Origin: Myxococcaceae bacterium
Lineage (GTDB): Bacteria; Myxococcota; Myxococcia; Myxococcales; Myxococcaceae
NCBI GenBank assembly: GCA_016793095.1
Contig: JAEUJQ010000009.1
Coordinates: 43,173-107,172, forward strand
Direction of reading: 5' to 3'
Length of the DNA: 64,000 bases
Both the position numbers and the translations under genes were made by a program. Numbering within the stretch: position 1 is the first letter of the stretch; every line of letters starts with the position of its first letter. This document shows, in pieces, positions 7,789-16,623 of the stretch. Under the pieces are notes generated by a model, which was not told the origin of the DNA, made no database searches, and worked only from the letters and a program-made list of their open reading frames with translations.

Positions 7789-9333
7789 ATGGGCATTCCC
7801 TTCGGCCGCTACGAGTTGCTCCGCAAGATCGCCGCCGGCGGCATGGGGCAGGTGTTGCTCGCGCGGAAGGGCGCCGAGGGCTTCGAGAAGCTCGTCGTCA
7901 TCAAGCGCATCCTCCCGCACCTGGTCGAGGATGAAGAGTTCTTCACCATGTTCATCGACGAGGCGAAGATCACCATGCGCCTCGACCACCCGAACATCGC
8001 GCGCATCAACGAGTTCGGGGTCGAGAACGGGGTGCACTTCATCGAGATGGAGTACGTCCAGGGCGAAGACGTACGCCGCCTCGACAAGCGCTCGCGGCTC
8101 GCCAACACGCCGGTGCCGCTCGGCGTCATCCTGCGCATCATCGCGGACGCGGCGGCGGGCCTCGACTTCGCGCACAAGGCGAAGGACTCGAAGGGCAACC
8201 CGCTGAACCTCGTGCACCGGGACGTCTCGCCGCAGAACGTCCTCGTGGGCTTCGACGGCTCGGTGAAGCTCATCGACTTCGGCGTGGCGAAGGCCGCGGG
8301 GCGCGCGCAGCACACGGCGACCGGCATCCTCAAGGGCAAGTTCCCGTACATGTCGCCAGAGCAGGCCGACGGGCTCGACATGGACGGCCGCAGCGACGTC
8401 TTCGCGCTCGGCATCGTCCTGTGGGAGTTGCTGACCGGGAAGCGGCTCTTCAAGGGTGAGAACGACCTGATGACGCAGCGGCTGGTGAAGGCCTGCCAGG
8501 TGCCGCCGCCGTCGCAGGTGGAGCCCTCGCTGCCGCCAGCGCTCGACGCGGTGGTGCTCAAGGCGCTCGCGAAGGAGCCGAAGGACCGCTACGCCGACGC
8601 GGCCGCGTTCCGAATGGCGCTCGAGGACTTCGCCTTCAAGAACGCCATCCCCGCGTCGAACGCGCACCTCGTCGAGTTCATGCAGGCGCTCTACGCCGAG
8701 CGCATCGCGAAGGAAGCCGACCCGCGCTCGCTCGAAGAGGACTCGGGGCTCACCGACCTCGACGCCGGCGGGCTGCCGAAGAACGCGCAGGGCGCCACCA
8801 CCATCGACCGCCACAAGCAGGGCGGGCAGGTCTTCCCGCAGGGCGCCACCACGGGCAAGCACCAGACCGAGGCGGTGCAGAACCCTGCCGGGTCCTCACG
8901 CACGGGCCTGTGGTTGGGCCTCGGGCTCGTCGCGGCCGTCGTCATCGGCGTCGGTGGCTACGTGGTGAAGAGCCGGACGGGCGGCGAGACACCGCAGCCG
9001 AACGTGCCCGTCGTGGTCACCCCGCCGACGCCGAAGGACCCGGTGAAGGTCGAGCCCCCGCCGCAGGTCATCGAGTACGTCACCTTCACGCTCTCGTCCG
9101 AGCCGGTCGGTGCGGAGATCGAGCTCGGCGGAGACAAGAAGGGCCTCACGCCGCTGGAGCTGAAGCTCGAGAAGTCGAAGCTGCCGGTGCTCTTGAAGCT
9201 GACGAAGGACGGCTATGAGGCCTTCCAGACGACGCTGACGGACTCGACCGAGCCGTCGGTGGCAGCGACGCTCAAGAAGCGCGCGACCGTGAAGGTCGGC
9301 CCGAAGCCCAGCGACATCAAGACGACGCGTTGA
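7789..9333 (+). CDS. Membrane-anchored Ser/Thr protein kinase with PEGA domain
   Basis: A 514-residue Hanks-type kinase. Residues 7-282 hold the catalytic domain: Gly-rich loop AAGGMG (15-20), Lys39 in VVIK, Glu58, catalytic loop HRDVSPQN (143-150), DFG (163-165) and SPE (189-191). All catalytic residues are present, so it should be active. The HRDVSPQN loop, rather than HRDLKPEN, is typical of the myxobacterial subfamily. A linker is followed by one transmembrane helix (about 373-393), a Pro-rich spacer and a C-terminal PEGA-like domain (about 432-492, FTLSSEPVGAEIELGG). The kinase is thus cytoplasmic with an extracytoplasmic sensor. It starts at ATG 7789, 51 bases after the receptor gene on the same strand, and may be co-transcribed. 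Confidence 0.95.
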   Translation: MGIPFGRYELLRKIAAGGMGQVLLARKGAEGFEKLVVIKRILPHLVEDEEFFTMFIDEAKITMRLDHPNIARINEFGVENGVHFIEMEYVQGEDVRRLDKRSRLANTPVPLGVILRIIADAAAGLDFAHKAKDSKGNPLNLVHRDVSPQNVLVGFDGSVKLIDFGVAKAAGRAQHTATGILKGKFPYMSPEQADGLDMDGRSDVFALGIVLWELLTGKRLFKGENDLMTQRLVKACQVPPPSQVEPSLPPALDAVVLKALAKEPKDRYADAAAFRMALEDFAFKNAIPASNAHLVEFMQALYAERIAKEADPRSLEEDSGLTDLDAGGLPKNAQGATTIDRHKQGGQVFPQGATTGKHQTEAVQNPAGSSRTGLWLGLGLVAAVVIGVGGYVVKSRTGGETPQPNVPVVVTPPTPKDPVKVEPPPQVIEYVTFTLSSEPVGAEIELGGDKKGLTPLELKLEKSKLPVLLKLTKDGYEAFQTTLTDSTEPSVAATLKKRATVKVGPKPSDIKTTR

Positions 9334-9432
9334 CGCGAGCTGCGAGGCGCAGTCACGGCACGTCACCGCAGCGCTGCCTCCCAGGGCGTGCCGTCTCGAG
9401 CTGGCGCCGGACGCAGTCGCGGGCGTCGTGGT

Positions 9433-9730
9433 GCCGACGAGCTTCGTCTCGACGTCGCGAATCAGCTCGTGCCGTGAACGGAGGCGCTACTTTCGCAGCT
9501 TGCGGATCTCGGCGTGCAGTCGCGGGCGTCGTGCCGACGAGCTTCGTCTCGACGTCGCGAATCAGCTCGTGCCGTGAACGTCGCCGGTGCGCTCGCCGCT
9601 ACTTTCGCAGCTTGCGGATCTCGGCGCGCAGTGCCGACGAGCTTCGTCTCGACGTCGCGAACAGCTCGTGCCGTGAACGGCGCCGGTGCGCTCGCCGCTA
9701 CTTTCGCAGCTTGCGGATCTCGGCGCGCAG
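9433..9730. repeat. 100-bp direct repeats that include the 3' end of the coiled-coil gene
   Basis: The anchor gccgacgagcttcgtctc occurs at 9433, 9533 and 9633, exactly 100 bases apart. Interleaved with it, ctactttcgcagcttgcgg recurs at 9487, 9599 and 9698. The 9698 copy is the authentic end of the coiled-coil gene; the other two carry the same last nine codons (AEIRKLRK and stop, read on the minus strand). The gene terminus and its downstream flank have therefore been duplicated outward into the gap after the kinase gene. The first 99 bases of the 364-base gap (9334-9432) show nothing recognisable. Confidence 0.93.
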
Positions 9731-10120
9731 GTCGAGGCGGGTCTGGTCGAGCAGGCGACGCAGCCGGTTCTGCTCCTCGCGCGCGATCTCGAGCTCGCGG
9801 CGCGCGCGCACGGCCTCGCGGTCCTTCACGTCGAGCTCCTGGTTGGCCCCCACCAGCTCGCGCTTGAAGAGCGCGTTCCGATTCTGCAGCGACACCACCA
9901 ACGTCACGAGGTCCTCGACTGACAGCTCCGCGAGCTGACCGCCCGAGGCCGAGGCAGCTTCGTCGAGGACGCTGAGTCGGCGGTGGGCCTCTTCGAGCTG
10001 CGCCTCGAGCTCGGACAGCTCCTGCTCGAGCACGTCGATGGTCTCGACCTCCTCGCGCAGCTGCCGGTTCTCGACCTGGAGCCGCTCGACGAGCGCACGC
10101 AGCTCACGGTCCTCGGTCAC
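9698..10120 (-). CDS. Small coiled-coil protein coupled to glgX
   Basis: A 140-residue, strongly charged protein made almost entirely of heptad-like segments (for example LVERLQVENRQLREEVETI and LEQELSELEAQLEEAHRRL), predicting a long coiled coil. There is no signal peptide or membrane segment, so it is cytoplasmic. The GTG start at 10120-10118 overlaps the glgX stop (TGA, 10119-10117) as GTGA, which implies translational coupling and an operon with glgX. No enzymatic motif is visible; a structural or adaptor role is a guess. Its last nine codons are repeated downstream. Confidence 0.75.
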   Translation of the reverse strand: MTEDRELRALVERLQVENRQLREEVETIDVLEQELSELEAQLEEAHRRLSVLDEAASASGGQLAELSVEDLVTLVVSLQNRNALFKRELVGANQELDVKDREAVRARRELEIAREEQNRLRRLLDQTRLDLRAEIRKLRK

Positions 10121-12219
10121 GCAGGCGCTCCAGCGCGCATCGCCAGCACGACGACCGACCGGCCCATGACGACGAAGCGCGCGCCACAGGCGTACTCCTT
10201 CCCTTCGAGCTCGAGCGCCGTGTCCAGGCTCACCTGCCAGCGCGCGCCCCACTGCTTGCCCGGCAGCGTCACCGGCAGGTCGTCCGCCGAGGCGTTCAGG
10301 TAGATGAGCAGGCTGTCTCCGACGAGCTTCCGGCCCTCGGGGTCGCGCGTGCCGATGGCGTCACCGCCGAGGAACCACGCCATGTACTGGCGGGCTGCCT
10401 TCCAGTCAGCGGGCTGCATCTCGGCGCCGTCGGCGTTGAACCAGACGAGGTCGTGGAACTTCGAGTCGTCGAGCGTCTGACCGAGGAAGAAGTTGCGGCG
10501 CTGCAGCACGGGCTGGTGGCGGCGGAGCTCGGCCAGGCGCCTGACGAAGGCGAGGTGCGCGGCGCCCTCGGGGGTCAGCTTCCAGTCGTGCCAGAGCAGC
10601 TCGTTGTCCTGGCAGTAGGTGTTGTTGTTGCCGCGCTGCGTGCGGCCCAGCTCGTCGCCGGCGTTCAGCATCGGCGTGCCGACCGAGAGGAAGAGCGTCG
10701 CGAGGAAGTTCCGCTGCTGCCGGGCGCGCAGGGTGTTGATGGCGGCGTCGGTCGTCTCGCCCTCGACCCCGCAGTTCCACGAGTGGTTGGAGTCGTTGCC
10801 GTCCTTGTTGCCCTCGAGGTTCGCGTCGTTGTGCTTCTTCGAGTAGCTGACGAGGTCGCGCAGGGTGAAGCCGTCGTGCGCGGCGAGGAAGTTGATGCTG
10901 GCGGTCGGTCGCCGCCCCGAGAGCTTGAAGAAGTCGGACGAGCCGGTGAGCCGGTAGCCGAGCTCGGAGGCCTGCCACTGGTCGCCCTTCCAGAAGTGGC
11001 GAATCGAGTCGCGGTACCGGTCGTTCCACTCGGCGAAGAGCGCGGGGTACTGGCCGAGCCGGTACCCCTCATGGCCGAGGTCCCACGGCTCGGCGATGAG
11101 CTTCACGCGCGAGAGCACCGGGTCCTGGTGAATGGCGGTGAGGAAGGGCGCGTTGGGCTGGAAGTCTCCGTTGCCGGAGCGCGCGAGGGTGGTGGCGAGG
11201 TCGAAGCGGAAGCCATCGACGTGGAACTCCGTCACCCAGTGGCGGAGCGAGTCGAGCACGAGCTTGAGCACCCACGGGTTGCCCAGGTTCAGGCTGTTCC
11301 CGCAGCCGGTGAAGTCGCGGTACTTCGAGCGGTCGGCGTCCTGCAGCCAGTAGGAGCCCCGGTTGTCGAGGCCCTTCCACGACAGCATCGGCCCCAGGTG
11401 GTTGCCCTCGCAGGTGTGGTTGGGTGCCACGTCGAGGATGACCTCGAGCCCCGCGTGGTGGAGCGCCTTCACCATCGTCTTGAACTCGTGGACCGCTCCC
11501 CGACCGGTGGCGGACGCGAAGCGCGGATCAGGAGCGAAGAAGCCGAGCGTGTTGTAGCCCCACGCGTTGGTGAGCCCCTTCGCGACGAGGAAGCCCTCGA
11601 CGACGCTGTGCTGCACGGGCAGCAGCTCGACGGAGGTGACGCCGATGGTGCGCAGGTGCTCGATGACGGCCGGGTGCGCGAGGCCCAGGTAGGTGCCGCG
11701 ATGCTCGGGCGGGACCTCGGGGTGCCGGGCGGTGAGGCCCTTCAGGTACACCTCGTAGATGACGGTACGGCGCCAGATGACCTCGGGCCGCTTCTCGTGG
11801 GCCCAATCGAAGTCATCGCGCACCACGAGGCTGCGGGGCACGAACGGCGCGCTGTCGCGTGGGTCTGGCGCGGCGCCCTGGAATGGAGAGAGCGGCCCGG
11901 TGTGGGTCACCTGGCCTTTGAGCGCGCGGGCGTAGGGGTCCACCAGGAGCTTCGACGGGTTGAAGATGAACCCTTCGCCGGGGTTCCAGGGCCCATGGGC
12001 GCGGAAGCCGTAGGCCTGTCCCGGTCGCAGGCCGGGCACGTAGCCGTGCCAGACGCCGTTGGTGACCTCGGTGAGGGGCGCGCGGTGCTCGACGCCGTCC
12101 TCATCGAAGAGACACAGGTCGATGCCCGTGCCCGAGGAGAGGACCGCGAAGTTGACGCCGTGCCCGTCGAAGGTCGCGCCGAGGGGGTAGGGGACACCGG
12201 GTCGGAGTGGGAACGTCAT
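10117..12219 (-). CDS. glgX: Glycogen debranching enzyme GlgX (GH13, isoamylase type)
   Basis: A 700-residue enzyme that hydrolyses alpha-1,6 branch points in glycogen after phosphorylase trimming. An N-terminal CBM48-like beta-sandwich (about 1-130, with GVNFAVLSSGTGIDLCLFDE and YGFRAHGPW) precedes a TIM barrel. The barrel has region I DVAPNHT, the nucleophile Asp in VDGFRFD (about D340), the acid Glu in IAEPWD (about E377) and the third acidic residue in AAHDGFTL. The isoamylase/GlgX signature EVYLKGLT is present. The ATG at 12219 is chosen because the N-terminal match begins there; the frame continues 22 codons farther. It is divergent from the large lipoprotein gene. Other glg genes are not in the window. 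Confidence 0.95.
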   Translation of the reverse strand: MTFPLRPGVPYPLGATFDGHGVNFAVLSSGTGIDLCLFDEDGVEHRAPLTEVTNGVWHGYVPGLRPGQAYGFRAHGPWNPGEGFIFNPSKLLVDPYARALKGQVTHTGPLSPFQGAAPDPRDSAPFVPRSLVVRDDFDWAHEKRPEVIWRRTVIYEVYLKGLTARHPEVPPEHRGTYLGLAHPAVIEHLRTIGVTSVELLPVQHSVVEGFLVAKGLTNAWGYNTLGFFAPDPRFASATGRGAVHEFKTMVKALHHAGLEVILDVAPNHTCEGNHLGPMLSWKGLDNRGSYWLQDADRSKYRDFTGCGNSLNLGNPWVLKLVLDSLRHWVTEFHVDGFRFDLATTLARSGNGDFQPNAPFLTAIHQDPVLSRVKLIAEPWDLGHEGYRLGQYPALFAEWNDRYRDSIRHFWKGDQWQASELGYRLTGSSDFFKLSGRRPTASINFLAAHDGFTLRDLVSYSKKHNDANLEGNKDGNDSNHSWNCGVEGETTDAAINTLRARQQRNFLATLFLSVGTPMLNAGDELGRTQRGNNNTYCQDNELLWHDWKLTPEGAAHLAFVRRLAELRRHQPVLQRRNFFLGQTLDDSKFHDLVWFNADGAEMQPADWKAARQYMAWFLGGDAIGTRDPEGRKLVGDSLLIYLNASADDLPVTLPGKQWGARWQVSLDTALELEGKEYACGARFVVMGRSVVVLAMRAGAPA

Positions 12220-12304
12220 CAGGCCGTCCAGAGCGTAGCGCGACTGCCGGGCGCTCCGAACTTCGCTTGCACACGGGTGGGCCATGGTGTGTCAGCACGC
12301 TGCC

Positions 12305-15292
12305 ATGCGCCTTCTCACCTCCTTCGCCTTCTCTCTGGTCGTCATTCTCACGGGTTGTGGTCCCTCGACGCCGCCGCCGATGAACGAGTGCTCCGACGGG
12401 TGCTTCGCCTCGAGCGGCTCGTGCATCAAGGCTGCTGATCAGATCGACACCCTGTGTGGCTTGAGCGGTGGCGGCCAGTGTCAGAACTGCGTCTCGCAGG
12501 GCCTCGTCTGTCAGAAGGGGTTCGGCTGTACGCGCGGCTCAACCGGCGGGGGCTCTGCGGCGGGTGGCTCGGCAGGCGGTTCGACGGCGGGCGGCTCTGC
12601 GGCAGGCGGTTCTGCGGCAGGCGGTTCTGCGGCAGGCGGTTCTGCGGCGGGTGGCTCCGCGGCGGGTGGCTCCGCGGCGGGTGGCTCCGCGGCGGGGGGC
12701 TCCGCGGCGGGTGGCTCCGCGGCGGGTGGCGCTGCGGCGGGTGGCGCTGCGGCGGGTGGCGCTGCGGCGGGTGGCGCGGCGGCGGGTGGCGCTGCGGCGG
12801 GTGGCGCCGCGGCGGGTGGCGCTGCGGCGGGTGGCTCCGCGGCGGGCGGCTCCGCGGCGGGTGGCGCTGGTGGCGGCTCAGCCTCGTGCGTGAACCTCTG
12901 CTCGGGCACCGTCAGCATCTGCGACTCGGCGGGCGTGCGGACCTGCACCCTCGACGCGATGACGGGCTGCCGGGTCTTCGGAGCTCCCGTCGCGTGCCCG
13001 ATGACGCAGAGCTGCAGCGGTGGCTCCTGCCAGGCGACCTGCACCAACCAGTGCACCCTCAACGCCACCCAGTGCGCCTCGTCGGGTGCGCCGGTGCGCT
13101 GCCAGACCCTCTCGAACGGCTGCACGGACTGGGTGCTGCAGGCGACGTGCTCGCCGGGCCAGGTGTGCAGCGGCGGCTCGTGCGTCACCTCGTCGACCTG
13201 CACCAACCAGTGCACGGTGGGCGCCACGCGCTGCACGGCGGGAGGTCAGCAGCAGACCTGCGTGACGCTCGCGTCCGGCTGCACCGACTGGTCGTTGCCC
13301 ATCGCGTGCATGGCGGGCCAGACGTGCTCGGCGCCAGGGACGACGTGCCGGGTGCCGCAGTGCACGGCTGGTCAGCGTCGCTGCACCCTGTCCGGAGCGC
13401 CCGCCGTCGAGACGTGTGATGCGCAGGGCAACTGGTACGTCACCTCGCAGTGTCCGCAGGCGTGTGCGACGGGCGCGTGCACCGCGTCGGCGGCCTGCAG
13501 CGCGGGCACGGTGCGCTGCAACGGCACCAACATCGAGATCTGCAACGCCTCCGGCACGGCATGGCTCTACAACCAGACCTGCGCGGTCTCGTGCTCGAGC
13601 GGCGTCTGCACCGGGCCCTGCACGCCGAACCAGAAGCGGTGCAACGGCAATGTGCCAGAGACGTGCAATGCTGGCGGCTCCGCCTGGGTGGCGGCGCAGT
13701 CGTGCATGAACGAGTGCTACAACGGCGAGTGCACGCAGAACGATCTCATCATCGACGGCACGACGCAGACGCTCGAGGGCGACCTCAAGTTCTCGAACAG
13801 CGTCATCATCCGCAACCAGGGGCAGCTGCGGGTCGGCGCGACGGGCGTGCTCAAGCTTCGCGCGCGCACCATCACCGTCGAGAGCAACACCACCATCAAC
13901 GCGAACGACCAGGGGACGGAGACGCGGGGTGAGGGCGGCTCGCGGTCGGGCAGTTGCACGAGCTGCAGCTACACCCGGAGCGGCACCTACAACGTCGGGT
14001 CGAGCTACGGCACAGCGGGCGCGAGCGGCTCCTACTTCTCCCCGTACTACTGCTGCTCGAGCTGCACGAACAGCTGCACCATCTCGGGCCCGGCGCCCGG
14101 CACCTACGACCAGGACGACGACCTCTCCATCAGCATGGGGAGCCAGTACAACGGCTCGACGCGCGGCGGTGGCCTCGTGCAGCTCATCGCCGACACCGTG
14201 ACGCTCAACGGACAGATCACCGCGAACGCCACCAACGCCGGCGCTTCAGGCGGTGGCGTGCTCATCGCGGCGAACCAGATCAGCGGCACCGGCGTCATCC
14301 AGACCTCGGGCGCGGCGACGTCTCCGACGGGCGGCAACGGGCGCGTGAAGCTGCTTCGCGGCACGGCGAACAACTTCTTCAGCGGCAACATCACCGGCAA
14401 CAGCCGCACCTCGCCGATGCCGGCGCTCGACCTCGTCTCGGGCAGCCACCCGGATCAGTCGAAGTGGTACAACGACGGCCTCGGCGATTGGTTCCTCGCG
14501 TGGAGCCGCCCGTTCCCGAGCCTCACCGGCTACTACTGGAAGCTCTCGACGTCGGCCTCGACGCTGCCCTCGGCAGCGATGGGCAATGGCACGCTGACCC
14601 AGGCGGAGTCCCTGCAGATCCCCGCGGCCCAGCTCGTCCAGGGCACCAACTACGTGCACCTCGTCTCGGTGGACTCGGCCTTCAACGTGGGCACGGTGAA
14701 GGCGACCGCGACGGTGCGGGTGAACACCGTGCCGCCCAGCATCACCTCGACGAGCCACCCCTCCCAGCGCACCTGGGGCGGCTCGAACGCGCTCTTCCTC
14801 TCGTGGACGAACCCGCAGGCGGACTCGAACTTCGACGGCTACTACTTCACGCTCGACCGCTACGCGGACACGGTGCCGGCGGCGACGCCGACGAACTTCA
14901 CCTCGAACAAGCAGGTGCTGCTGGCGAACACGCCGGACGGCATCTGGGGCTTCCACGTGGTGAACCGCGACACGCGCGGGGCCACCACGAAGGCCGCGGC
15001 GCACTACATCATCTACGTCGGCGCGAACCCCGGCTCGGGGAACGTCTCGGGCAGCGTCTTCGACGGTTCGATGGGCAACGCGACGTTGTCCGGCGTGACG
15101 CTCACCATCAACCGGGGCTTCTTCTCGCAGACGACGGCGTCGAACGGCACGTACACCTTCGGCAACACGCTGCCTGCGGGCACCTGGGAGCTGACCGCCT
15201 CGAAGACCGGCTACATCTCGCAGACGCAGATGGTGACGGTGGCGGCGTCGGGCTCGGTGAACCAGAACTTCACGCTGCTGCGGTCACCCTGA
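12305..15292 (+). CDS. Large Cys-rich lipoprotein with Gly/Ser/Ala spacer and C-terminal Ig-like domain
   Basis: A 995-residue probable outer-membrane lipoprotein. From the ATG at 12305 it starts MRLLTSFAFSLVVILTGC, a clear lipobox. A short Cys-rich head follows, then about 115 residues of (A/S)AGG repeats. Next comes about 280 residues of Cys-rich repeats (CTNQC..., CSGGSC, GxRRC...ETC, QxCxxxC), a beta-helix-like segment with NNxIxxNGQITANATNAGASGG character, fibronectin-like sequence, and a final carboxypeptidase-regulatory-like domain (GSVFDGSMGNATLSGVTLTI...). No enzymatic motif is seen. It probably presents a binding module at the cell surface. It is divergent from glgX with about 85 bases between starts. 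Confidence 0.85.
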   Translation: MRLLTSFAFSLVVILTGCGPSTPPPMNECSDGCFASSGSCIKAADQIDTLCGLSGGGQCQNCVSQGLVCQKGFGCTRGSTGGGSAAGGSAGGSTAGGSAAGGSAAGGSAAGGSAAGGSAAGGSAAGGSAAGGSAAGGSAAGGAAAGGAAAGGAAAGGAAAGGAAAGGAAAGGAAAGGSAAGGSAAGGAGGGSASCVNLCSGTVSICDSAGVRTCTLDAMTGCRVFGAPVACPMTQSCSGGSCQATCTNQCTLNATQCASSGAPVRCQTLSNGCTDWVLQATCSPGQVCSGGSCVTSSTCTNQCTVGATRCTAGGQQQTCVTLASGCTDWSLPIACMAGQTCSAPGTTCRVPQCTAGQRRCTLSGAPAVETCDAQGNWYVTSQCPQACATGACTASAACSAGTVRCNGTNIEICNASGTAWLYNQTCAVSCSSGVCTGPCTPNQKRCNGNVPETCNAGGSAWVAAQSCMNECYNGECTQNDLIIDGTTQTLEGDLKFSNSVIIRNQGQLRVGATGVLKLRARTITVESNTTINANDQGTETRGEGGSRSGSCTSCSYTRSGTYNVGSSYGTAGASGSYFSPYYCCSSCTNSCTISGPAPGTYDQDDDLSISMGSQYNGSTRGGGLVQLIADTVTLNGQITANATNAGASGGGVLIAANQISGTGVIQTSGAATSPTGGNGRVKLLRGTANNFFSGNITGNSRTSPMPALDLVSGSHPDQSKWYNDGLGDWFLAWSRPFPSLTGYYWKLSTSASTLPSAAMGNGTLTQAESLQIPAAQLVQGTNYVHLVSVDSAFNVGTVKATATVRVNTVPPSITSTSHPSQRTWGGSNALFLSWTNPQADSNFDGYYFTLDRYADTVPAATPTNFTSNKQVLLANTPDGIWGFHVVNRDTRGATTKAAAHYIIYVGANPGSGNVSGSVFDGSMGNATLSGVTLTINRGFFSQTTASNGTYTFGNTLPAGTWELTASKTGYISQTQMVTVAASGSVNQNFTLLRSP
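12538..12882 (+). repeat. Gly-rich coding microsatellite (GGSAAGG/GGAAAGG)
   Basis: About 19 units of an 18-base pattern of the form ggcggctccgcggcgggt encode a Gly/Ala/Ser spacer. Early units read GGSAAGGS, middle units GGAAAGG, late units return to Ser, so blocks have been duplicated. Such tracts are prone to slippage, so length may vary between strains. Confidence 0.95.
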
Positions 15293-15396
15293 GCATGCGG
15301 CGCTTGTGACGGAGCGTCGTCGCGGACCATCGGCGACCGTCGCGCATTGTCTGGCGACGGCCTCGCGGTGCGCCGCGTCGGCGGTGGCCATCGCTG

Positions 15397-15590
15397 CTCA
15401 GCGACGGCTGCGTCCTGACGCTTCGTCGGTGGGCACGCTCCTGCGCCGGCGATACTCAGCGACGGCTGCGTCCTGACGTCGGTGGCTTCGCCGGGCCAGG
15501 AGCTTGCTCAGCAACGGCTGCGCCCTGACGCTTCGTCGGTGGCCATCGCGAGGGGATGTTGCTCAGCGCCGGCTGCGCGGTGTGCGGGCC
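15397..15590. repeat. Dispersed 35-bp direct repeats ending in the PHP gene
   Basis: The pattern ctcagcgacggctgcgtcct (followed by gacgcttcgtcggtgg) occurs at 15397, 15455 and 15507. A partial fourth copy (ctcagcgccggctgcgc) at 15562 contains the stop codon of the PHP gene on the minus strand. Spacings are 58, 52 and 55 bases. The repeats fill the 270-base gap between the two convergent genes; bases 15293-15396 hold nothing else recognisable. Confidence 0.85.
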
Positions 15591-16546
15591 CGACGCGACG
15601 TCGCCGCGCGTCGTCGGACCGGAGGCTTCAGGGCGCCACCGAGAATGCGCTCGACGGTCGCGCGTGGTGTCCCGGACGGAGGGGGACGGTAGGGCCGCTG
15701 CCGCGGGTGCTGGTGGTCGTCGGTCGACGCGGTCCAGTGCTTGCCCTTCGCGGTCGCGTACTCGAGGAACTTCGCCGAGACGGTCTCGCTGTGCCGTGAG
15801 GTGTAGACCTCGACGCCCTGGGCGTACTCGAGCACCCGCTCCATGCGTGCCGTGTCGCGAATGCGGTTCGGGTGCGCCACCACGTCGAAGGCGCCGTCGG
15901 CGCGAATGGCGTCGATCATCTCCTCGGGCGACCACGAGAAGAACGCCGGCTGCTCGGTCCAGAAGCGCACGTGGTGGCGGTGGAAGGCGGTGACGATGGG
16001 CTCACGGGTGGCGATGCGTGCGCGGGCGGCCTCCGCCGTCTCGTCGGGGCGGCGCCCCTCGCCCATCAACTGCCCGAGGAAGACGGCCAGGCCGGGGAAC
16101 TCAGCGGCCGAGAGCCCGTGGAGGGCGTCGTCGGGGTCGACGGTCTCCCGGTCCTGGGCAGGGAGCGCGTCCATCCAGGCGAGCACGAAGGTGCGCCACG
16201 ACTCCACGAGGCGCTGGCCGCGCTGGTACAGCGTCGTCTTCTCCAGCGCGTCGGACTCGAGCATCGCTGGCGGGAAGTAGGCGAGCACGTGCACCTGCTC
16301 GGCGTCGGGCGTGCCGAAGTGAATGAAGCTGCTCGTCTCCATCGCGGGCACCAGCGTCAGCCCGCGGCGCCGGGCCACCTTCGCCGCCTCGCGCACGCCC
16401 GACAGGATGTCGTGGTCGGACAACGCGATGACCTCGAGGCCCTCGTCGGCGCGCGCGTTCACGTAGTCGGCGGGCGTCGTGAGGCCGTCGGACAGCCGCG
16501 TGTGGCCGTGCAGGTCGGTGCGGACGAAGTCGCTTCGGCGGGCCAT
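15563..16546 (-). CDS. PHP-domain metal-dependent phosphoesterase
   Basis: A 327-residue member of the PHP superfamily, which uses a cluster of divalent metals to hydrolyse phosphoester bonds. Metal ligands are visible in DLHGHTRLSDG (H13, H15, D20), SDHD (44-46), AMETSS (Glu), DVVAHPNR and ASTDDH near residue 280. There is no signal peptide, so it is cytoplasmic; the substrate (a nucleotide or sugar phosphate) is not evident. The last 25 residues are Arg-rich and probably not conserved: the stop lies in the terminal unit of the short repeat array, so the C-terminus may have been altered by repeat expansion. The ATG at 16546 begins at the conserved N-terminus. Confidence 0.85.
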   Translation of the reverse strand: MARRSDFVRTDLHGHTRLSDGLTTPADYVNARADEGLEVIALSDHDILSGVREAAKVARRRGLTLVPAMETSSFIHFGTPDAEQVHVLAYFPPAMLESDALEKTTLYQRGQRLVESWRTFVLAWMDALPAQDRETVDPDDALHGLSAAEFPGLAVFLGQLMGEGRRPDETAEAARARIATREPIVTAFHRHHVRFWTEQPAFFSWSPEEMIDAIRADGAFDVVAHPNRIRDTARMERVLEYAQGVEVYTSRHSETVSAKFLEYATAKGKHWTASTDDHQHPRQRPYRPPPSGTPRATVERILGGALKPPVRRRAATSRRARTPRSRR

Positions 16547-16623
16547 GTGCCGAGCGTCGCACGGCCGCGGGCGCGCCGCATCTCGTCCGTCGTGTCAAGA
16601 AGGCGAGTGGGTCACGCCGGGCT

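Noticed and set aside
7012..8862. Long open frame on the minus strand opposite the TonB receptor and kinase
   Set aside because: It is antisense to two well-supported genes. GC-rich codons leave few stops in the complementary frames, and the translation is His/Arg/Val-rich without a motif.
12538..12882. Gly-rich repeat tract considered as a CRISPR-like array
   Set aside because: No unique spacers; units are contiguous 18-base coding repeats within a lipoprotein gene. The same holds for the tracts at 38868 and 56022.
15456..15935. Alternative minus-strand frame over the PHP gene 3' end
   Set aside because: It overlaps the supported PHP coding region in another frame and is Arg/Pro/Ala-rich. 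The PHP ligands are in the chosen frame.
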